A stretch of 64,000 nt of DNA, taken from positions 1 to 64,000 of the forward strand of contig JAFEDJ010000068.1 in NCBI GenBank assembly GCA_018241685.1, read 5' to 3'. Shown in pieces: positions 59,061 to 64,000 of this stretch. The DNA comes from Pseudomonadota bacterium (GTDB lineage Bacteria > Pseudomonadota > Gammaproteobacteria > Burkholderiales > Rhodocyclaceae). Position numbers and translations under genes: made by a program. Numbering within the stretch: the stretch's first letter is position 1; every line of letters begins with the position of its first letter. Under the pieces are notes generated by a model. It was not told the DNA's origin and did no database searches. It was given only the letters and a program-made list of their open reading frames with translations.

Positions 59061-59569
59061 TATTGCCCCTCCTCGGAGGCTCTGACCTTCAAGGCGTTCA
59101 GATCTTCGGTATTAGCCAATACCTCACTGAGCAGATCCTCCAGCTTTTCGTTACCTGCAAGCTTGTTGCGCAAATCCGCCAGTTTGGCACGGGCCTCCTG
59201 CAGCTTCCGTAGAGGTTCGACCTGCCGTGCAACGGATTCCGGACGAAAGTCATCGAACTTCTTGAAGGTGAGCTGCACCCCTAGTTCTCCACCATCCTTC
59301 TGGAGAACATTCTTGACCTTGAAACTCGCTTGCGGAGCCATAGAAGCAATCACGTCATCGAAGTTGTCCATATCCACATTGACAAACTTCCGATCACGCA
59401 CTTTTCCTTGCGGCACATTTGACTGAGCAGCAAAATCGCCTAGTACACCGACAACGAAAGGTAACTCCTTCATTTCAATGGCATCGCCCACCTCGACGTC
59501 GTAGGTAAGCTGCACTCTTGGAGGCCGTACCCTTTGCAGCTGTTTCTGAATACTCTCTTTTTTTGCCAC
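59060..59569 (-). CDS. tssB: T6SS contractile sheath small subunit TssB
   Basis: This 169-aa VipA/ImpB protein is the sheath partner of TssC. The GTG at 59569 gives the family N-terminus (M)AKKESIQKQL and has AGGA upstream. An ATG at 59605 would add 12 unusual residues. Motifs VQLTYDVEVGDAIE, LPFVVGVLGDF, RKFVNVD and the C-terminal helix with DLLSEVL are present. Confidence 0.94.
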   Translation of the reverse strand: MAKKESIQKQLQRVRPPRVQLTYDVEVGDAIEMKELPFVVGVLGDFAAQSNVPQGKVRDRKFVNVDMDNFDDVIASMAPQASFKVKNVLQKDGGELGVQLTFKKFDDFRPESVARQVEPLRKLQEARAKLADLRNKLAGNEKLEDLLSEVLANTEDLNALKVRASEEGQ

Positions 59570-59627
59570 GGCTGTATTCCTACGGTAGTTATCGGACCCG
59601 ATCATTCGGGAGGGAGAAAACGATCGC

Positions 59628-60239
59628 TTATTTCAACGCATCGAAAGGGTTCCCGCCCGCCGCAGCCGACCGAGGGTCCCCTTCTCCCCCTGCCTTGCGC
59701 CGCACCGCAGGGGCTACTGGAGGCTTGGACCTGACCGAACGCACTTCTCGTCTGGGATCAGCCTGAGGAACTAGGACGTCCTCACCCAAGGTTTCCCGCA
59801 TTACTTTGACGAGCCCGACCGCGTCCGTATGCGCACTTCCCTTCAGTTCCGTGTCACTCCGAAGCTCGTATAACGACTGCCCCGCGATCCGCAGTCCGGC
59901 CACGGCACGAATCACTTTAGCCGAGCGCTCTGCCGGATCCCGCTGCAACACCTCCTCTGCAGCAAAAATAGCCTGAGCATAATTTCCGGCATCAAAGTAG
60001 ATCTTGGCCTTTCGAGCCCACGGCTCCTTCCTGTCAGGATTTCGGCGTGACATGTCATCTAGGAGCTGGATCGCTTCCTTTTGACTGCCTTGCTGCAGCA
60101 AGGAGTCCACGGACTTGCCAGACACTTCGAGCACTGCGTTGAACTCCTGGGGCTTCAACGACGGCGGCGTCGATGCACATCCTGACAGCAGACCGATGAG
60201 CACAAACGATTCAAAAGATCTTCTTTTCCACATAGACAT
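59628..60239 (-). CDS. T6SS-associated TPR lipoprotein
   Basis: This 203-aa protein has a lipoprotein signal (MSMWKRR start, lipobox LLSGC, Cys21), a TPR-like helical middle (about residues 45-130; KEPWARKAKIYFDAGNYAQAI), and a disordered, basic C-terminal tail ending GGNPFDALK. It is the first gene of the tssBC operon and divergent from tssJ. A TPR lipoprotein at this place is known in some betaproteobacterial T6SS clusters, with unclear function. The start could be 60233. About 100 codons further upstream in frame run through the divergent tssJ region and are not used. Confidence 0.8.
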   Translation of the reverse strand: MSMWKRRSFESFVLIGLLSGCASTPPSLKPQEFNAVLEVSGKSVDSLLQQGSQKEAIQLLDDMSRRNPDRKEPWARKAKIYFDAGNYAQAIFAAEEVLQRDPAERSAKVIRAVAGLRIAGQSLYELRSDTELKGSAHTDAVGLVKVMRETLGEDVLVPQADPRREVRSVRSKPPVAPAVRRKAGGEGDPRSAAAGGNPFDALK

Positions 60240-60287
60240 CCATTCAAGAAGGACAGAGCCAACACGCCCCAAGAAAGATACCAAAGG

Positions 60288-60319
60288 CATAGTAATACAT
60301 ATGACTATGGCGTTACAAT
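60288..60319. promoter_or_regulatory. divergent T6SS promoter region with palindrome
   Basis: CATAGT (60288-60293) and ACTATG (60304-60309) form a perfect inverted repeat with a 10-nt spacer in the AT-rich 113-bp gap between the two T6SS operons. TACAAT (60314-60319) could be the plus-strand -10 for tssJKL. The repeat could be an operator for both directions. Confidence 0.4.
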
Positions 60320-60352
60320 ACTTAATATGGATTATTTGAAGAACTAGACCGC

Positions 60353-60964
60353 ATGCGCTGCAGCATCCCCCTCCATCCGGCTCGCCTTGCGACCTTCGTG
60401 ACCTGTATGTTCCTCGCAGGCTGTGGGGGCACGGCGGTTGTACAAGCTGCAAGCAGCGTTCTCGACATTGCGCTGAGTACAGCAAAGCTGACCGACAGAG
60501 CTGCAGGCAACAAACCACCAAACGAGATTCCACTGAGAATCCATGCCGGAGAACAGCTCAACACATCCCGCGAAGGCAAACCCCTATCGCTAGTTGTCCG
60601 GGTCTACTCACTTCGCTCCACAGAGCGGCTGAAGACGCTTACATATGAACAGCTGGTAACACCAGAAGGCGAAAAAGAGGGCCTGGGGGAAGACTTGATC
60701 TCAACCCGCGAACTCATCCTTCTACCGGGCAAGACCCACACCTTGCAACTCCGAAGCCCCCCGGAGACCACAGCGATAGGCATCGCGGGGCTCTTTCGCG
60801 CGCCATATACGGGGAGATGGAAACTCGCCTTCGATCCGAACACGACGACCGAAATCGTCGTTGGAGCTCACGCTTGCGCCCTGACAACAAGTTCTGCCAC
60901 CCAGATTCCCGAGCCTGGCAGCAGATCTGCCAACTCCCTTGTAGGCGTTCAATGCAACCGATAG
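60353..60964 (+). CDS. tssJ: T6SS outer membrane lipoprotein TssJ
   Basis: This 203-aa lipoprotein of the VasD/SciN family anchors the TssJLM membrane complex. The signal peptide ends in lipobox LAGC (Cys24). The body shows IRIHAGEQLN-like IPLRIHAGEQLN, PLSLVVRVYSL, YEQL and LLPGKTHTL, typical of TssJ. It heads tssJ-tssK-tssL, 13 bp ahead of tssK. Confidence 0.9.
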   Translation: MRCSIPLHPARLATFVTCMFLAGCGGTAVVQAASSVLDIALSTAKLTDRAAGNKPPNEIPLRIHAGEQLNTSREGKPLSLVVRVYSLRSTERLKTLTYEQLVTPEGEKEGLGEDLISTRELILLPGKTHTLQLRSPPETTAIGIAGLFRAPYTGRWKLAFDPNTTTEIVVGAHACALTTSSATQIPEPGSRSANSLVGVQCNR

Positions 60965-60977
60965 GCAATCCCGAAAA

Positions 60978-62321
60978 ATGAATCAAGCACAACCGCTATG
61001 GGGCGAAGGACTCTTCCTCCGCCCCCAACATTTTCAACAACAGGACATCTATACCGATGCAATGAACCGACGCACCTTGCTGGCGGCGAACCCATATGCC
61101 TGGGGGGTCAGGGAACTGAGACTGGACAAGGAGGCACTACACAATGGAGTCCTGCGGTTCACCCAAATTGATGCGATGTTCTCAAACGGTGATTCACTAC
61201 TTGCTCCGGATATCGACCAGCTTCCCCCACCTCTTTCCCTCAACGACATGACCATTGATGACGAAGGTATGATTTTTCATATCGCTATACGGCATCTGAA
61301 TCCCCAGGGAGGCAATTGCGCGCAAGATCTCGCCACCGGCAGCGACGCCCGATATCTTGTCATCTCAACGGAAACACAAGATCTGTTCTCGGATGCAACG
61401 GAAGCTGACATCTCCCGCTTAAGCAAAATCACGCAGATCAGGCGGAAAAACGAACCCAATGACCTGTTTCAGACACTTCCGGTTATCCGGATTAGCAGAA
61501 CGTCAAGCAATGGCTTCGAAATGGACCCAAGCTTCATTCCCCCATCCGTCAGCCTCCGAAGCAACGCCAGGCTCCATCTCATGCTTCGACGGCAGATTGA
61601 TGCACTCCTCGCCAAGGTCGATGCCCTGTACGGCCTGCACAGGGAACCTTCGAAAAATATCATCGAGTTTCGCTCCGGCGACATCGCCTCGTTCTGGCTC
61701 TTGCACACAGCCAACTCAGCCTGTGCCGCACTAACCCACGTACTGCGCAACCCGGAAACCCATCCAGAGCGTCTTTTCCAGGAGTTACTGCGACTGGCAG
61801 GCGGATTGCTGACGTTTTCACGTCACCACACGCTCAACGACCTGCCAAGCTACGATCACGCCCATCCAGGCCCATGCTTTACCTGTCTCGACGCTCTGAT
61901 CCGGGAGCTTCTGGACACTGTGATCTCGACCCAGTACTTCGCCATCGCGCTTGCACGCCCGAAGCCTGCGTTTCACACAGGGAAATTGGATTCCGAAAAA
62001 ATCGATGAAAAAACGCGCTTCTTCCTGTCTGTCAGCGCGGCTCATCCGCAGTCCGAAATCATCGAATCCATCCCATTCCGCTTAAAGGTAGGGGCACCCG
62101 ATGATGTGGAGAAGCTGGTGCTCTCCGCCATGGCCGGCGTACGGCTCATTCACGCAGCACAAGTCCCCGCAGCCATCCCCGTACGACCAGGCGCTTGCTA
62201 CTTTGCCCTCGAGGGGCACGGCCCCCTCTATGAGCGGATGCTCAAAGCACAGTCCGTCATGATTTACGCCCCTGAGAGCTACCAAGATCTCAGCATCGAG
62301 ATGATTGCAGTCATATCATGA
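60978..62321 (+). CDS. tssK: T6SS baseplate-membrane adaptor TssK
   Basis: This 447-aa ImpJ/VasE protein connects the baseplate to TssL/TssM. The N-terminus WGEGLFLRPQHFQQQD is the family signature. Further motifs are LPPPLSLNDM and the C-terminal YFALEGHGPLYERML. The stop overlaps the tssL start as ATGA. Confidence 0.95.
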   Translation: MNQAQPLWGEGLFLRPQHFQQQDIYTDAMNRRTLLAANPYAWGVRELRLDKEALHNGVLRFTQIDAMFSNGDSLLAPDIDQLPPPLSLNDMTIDDEGMIFHIAIRHLNPQGGNCAQDLATGSDARYLVISTETQDLFSDATEADISRLSKITQIRRKNEPNDLFQTLPVIRISRTSSNGFEMDPSFIPPSVSLRSNARLHLMLRRQIDALLAKVDALYGLHREPSKNIIEFRSGDIASFWLLHTANSACAALTHVLRNPETHPERLFQELLRLAGGLLTFSRHHTLNDLPSYDHAHPGPCFTCLDALIRELLDTVISTQYFAIALARPKPAFHTGKLDSEKIDEKTRFFLSVSAAHPQSEIIESIPFRLKVGAPDDVEKLVLSAMAGVRLIHAAQVPAAIPVRPGACYFALEGHGPLYERMLKAQSVMIYAPESYQDLSIEMIAVIS

Positions 62322-63088
62322 GTTCAATACCCAGCCTCTTTGCCGAAGCCGCTCAGCCCACCACCTACAACCAGCCGGTATCCGGTACTCACACTCTGGT
62401 CGACCTGCTATACGACGGCTTTCACTTGCTGATACTGCTTCGCATGGGCTGCCTGCCCAAAGATGAAAGCAAGTTTTCAAGCACGCTACAAGAACTGCTG
62501 GGAACCTTCGAACACAAAGCCAGGAAACTCAACTTCAGCAACAACGACATCGTCGACACGCAATATGCCTTTTGTGCAGTCGTCGACGAATTCATCCTGT
62601 CCACACAAAATCAAATCAGGGAAACCTGGGAACGCCGCCCACTTCAGCTGCTTCTGTTCGGAGAACAACTGGCTGGAGAGCACTTTTTCGACAAGCTGGA
62701 GCAGGCGCGCAATAGTGGCGCGCAACGCATCGCGGCACTTGAAGTCTTCCATATGTGCCTGCTGATCGGATTCAAAGGACGTTACGTTCTTGAAGGCCCG
62801 GAAAAGCTCCAATATCTGATATCGCAACTCGGAGATCAGATCAGACATATCAAAGGCAAGCCCGCCGGATTTGCCCCCAACTGGGCACGGCCCGACAACA
62901 TCATCAACTCGATCCGCCAGGAGATTCCTACGTGGATCGTAGCATCCGCTCTGGCGCTATGCGGCCTGCTCGCCTACGCGGGCCTGCTGTTTCTCGGCCA
63001 GGACACCGTATCGTCGTCCCTGAGCGCATACGCCAACGTTATTGAGCCTCCACAGCGCAGCCCCACGTTGACCGTGATCCTGCCGTAG
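62318..63088 (+). CDS. tssL: T6SS inner membrane protein TssL (DotU type)
   Basis: This 256-aa DotU/IcmH-family protein has a cytosolic helical domain (VVDEFILSTQ, RETWERRPLQLLLFGEQLAGEHFF region) and a single C-terminal membrane segment (about residues 212-232). There is no OmpA-like peptidoglycan-binding extension, so another protein must supply wall anchoring. tssM, which normally follows tssL, is not here. Confidence 0.94.
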   Translation: MSSIPSLFAEAAQPTTYNQPVSGTHTLVDLLYDGFHLLILLRMGCLPKDESKFSSTLQELLGTFEHKARKLNFSNNDIVDTQYAFCAVVDEFILSTQNQIRETWERRPLQLLLFGEQLAGEHFFDKLEQARNSGAQRIAALEVFHMCLLIGFKGRYVLEGPEKLQYLISQLGDQIRHIKGKPAGFAPNWARPDNIINSIRQEIPTWIVASALALCGLLAYAGLLFLGQDTVSSSLSAYANVIEPPQRSPTLTVILP

Positions 63089-63134
63089 CTGTGTCGGCAC
63101 GGCCTCTCGGCAACAGTAATCTGGACTACTACGG

Positions 63135-63848
63135 CTATTTGACGATCGCTGTAATGATATCGACATCGCGTTCGGATCGCGGAGCGTACTTTGTTGGGCC
63201 CGGTTTGGTAACAGGCCCGCCCGCAACATTCACCTCCTGTCTTTTGGCCGGCAGCCTGCCCGCTTCAGCTGATCGCCGGGTAGCCTTCTTCCTCCCCCTC
63301 AGCCACACACCCGGTCTGGGTACTGAAACACGATGCGACTCTTTCCACCTAACCGTTGCATTAGTGGACAGCCGTCCATCCGCAGGACTCACTTCTCGCC
63401 CTCCTTCTGCTCCAGCAACGACAGACTTTGCATCTCCGGATGGCATGGGCGAGCCCTCCCGGTCAGTACCGGGCCCAACGGCCCCAGCCCCCCTCACGGA
63501 ACTTAGAGGGGTCGAGGGAACAGGAGACTCCATATGCGGCCCTCGTTCAACTCTCGGCAAATCGGCCTCGACACGCCTCTCAAGCCCCTGCCGTACCCCT
63601 TGCCTGATCATAACTGCCCGCTCGCCCTTGGCATCGGTCGGGTCAGCCCCGTCCCGCCAGATCCATACCCCACCCGCAGCAATCCCGACAGCAAGCCCCC
63701 CTATCCCGGCAAGCCAGGCAGCTCTTGCCCGCAACTCTGGAGACAAAGCTCGAACGCTTCCAGAGGAATTCAAATCGCTCAGGATCCTTACTGAAGAGCC
63801 AGCGCCTAGCCCTTCCCCCCGAACACTCTCGTTTTTTTCGCCCATCAT
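63135..63848 (-). CDS. unrecognised single-pass membrane protein beside the T6SS
   Basis: This protein is about 237 aa from ATG 63848 (GGAAAA upstream); ATG at 63878 or 63911 would extend it. A short polar N-terminus is followed by one membrane segment (about residues 46-66; AGIGGLAVGIAAGGVWIW). A long disordered region rich in Pro, Arg, Gly and Ser leads to a compact end RDVDIITAIVK. I do not recognise it. It is convergent with tssL. The layout (bitopic, basic and Pro-rich periplasmic or cytosolic linker) would suit an accessory of an envelope machine, but no function is assigned. Confidence 0.6.
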   Translation of the reverse strand: MMGEKNESVRGEGLGAGSSVRILSDLNSSGSVRALSPELRARAAWLAGIGGLAVGIAAGGVWIWRDGADPTDAKGERAVMIRQGVRQGLERRVEADLPRVERGPHMESPVPSTPLSSVRGAGAVGPGTDREGSPMPSGDAKSVVAGAEGGREVSPADGRLSTNATVRWKESHRVSVPRPGVWLRGRKKATRRSAEAGRLPAKRQEVNVAGGPVTKPGPTKYAPRSERDVDIITAIVK

Positions 63849-63911
63849 CAGAAATTTTCCATTGGCATAATCAAACATTGCGATAAAATACCAAAAAAAT
63901 TCGCATGTCAT

Positions 63912-64000
63912 GTATTTTATATACTATGCCATAAAAAATGCGACTCTCAGCCTGTACTACTGACAACCACACCTTGCGTCAGCGCCATGGGATCACGCCC
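63912..64000. other. AT-rich intergenic DNA, with a possible partial gene at the edge
   Basis: 63900-63940 is strongly AT-rich with no gene seen. From 64000 down to a TGA at 63947-63949 on the minus strand, 17 codons are open (including DPMALTQGVVV). This could be the C-terminus of a gene beyond the window, but it is too short to support. Confidence 0.25.

Overview
The window is a high-GC proteobacterial chromosome segment. Gene content points to a betaproteobacterium, most likely a Rhodocyclales relative (Azospira/Dechloromonas/Azoarcus type): a phaC-phaB-phaB-phaR polyhydroxyalkanoate (PHA) cluster with phasin, two exported proteins of the PEP-CTERM world, diheme cytochrome c4 next to ResB/CcsA, a divergent rluD/bamD pair, the order fmdB-DUF502-aspS, and type IV pilus genes pilBCD. 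The taxon is inferred from gene content only.

Layout. 1-350: tRNA operon read on the minus strand, Ala(GGC)-Glu(TTC)-Asp(GTC)-Glu (cut by the edge), with a clear sigma-70 promoter at 361-389. 497-1353: PEP-CTERM protein with a near-consensus sigma-54 promoter. 1.5-9.4 kb (minus): FAD-linked hydroxyacid dehydrogenase, patatin, rimO, phaR, two phaB copies, phaC. 9.5-16 kb: ZIP transporter, pgeF-rluD, divergent bamD, manC, engB. 15.9-19.8 kb: cytochrome c4, resB, ccsA. 19.8-25.3 kb (minus): DUF455 protein, phasin, FixJ-type regulator and PAS-histidine kinase, ffh. 25.3-34.3 kb (plus): ypjD, CorC-like protein, pilBCD, fmdB, DUF502, aspS. 34.4-39.8 kb: pseudo-receiver/TPR protein, secreted guanyl-specific RNase with barstar, nudB, hsp20 with a sigma-32-type promoter, argB, dsbB.

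39.8-46.1 kb is a nitrite assimilation unit: nirB-nirD-narK-PP2C/kinase fusion. In front of nirB are a perfect sigma-54 promoter motif and two small hairpins with the same AACGAC hexaloop. These have the form expected of an ANTAR-protein (NasT/NasR-like) RNA target and are the most interesting regulatory signal here. argD, a small exported protein and ychF follow.

49.2-63.1 kb carries a type VI secretion system (T6SS) in two divergent operons. The minus operon is TPR lipoprotein-tssB-tssC-hcp-tssE-tssF-tssG-clpV, followed by an unrecognised exported protein with features of a permuted papain-like cysteine hydrolase. The plus operon is tssJ-tssK-tssL. tssM, tssA, vgrG and PAAR genes are not in the window. 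The DNA from about 54 kb onward looks visibly more AT-rich than the core genes, which suggests acquisition. An unrecognised single-pass membrane protein ends the window.
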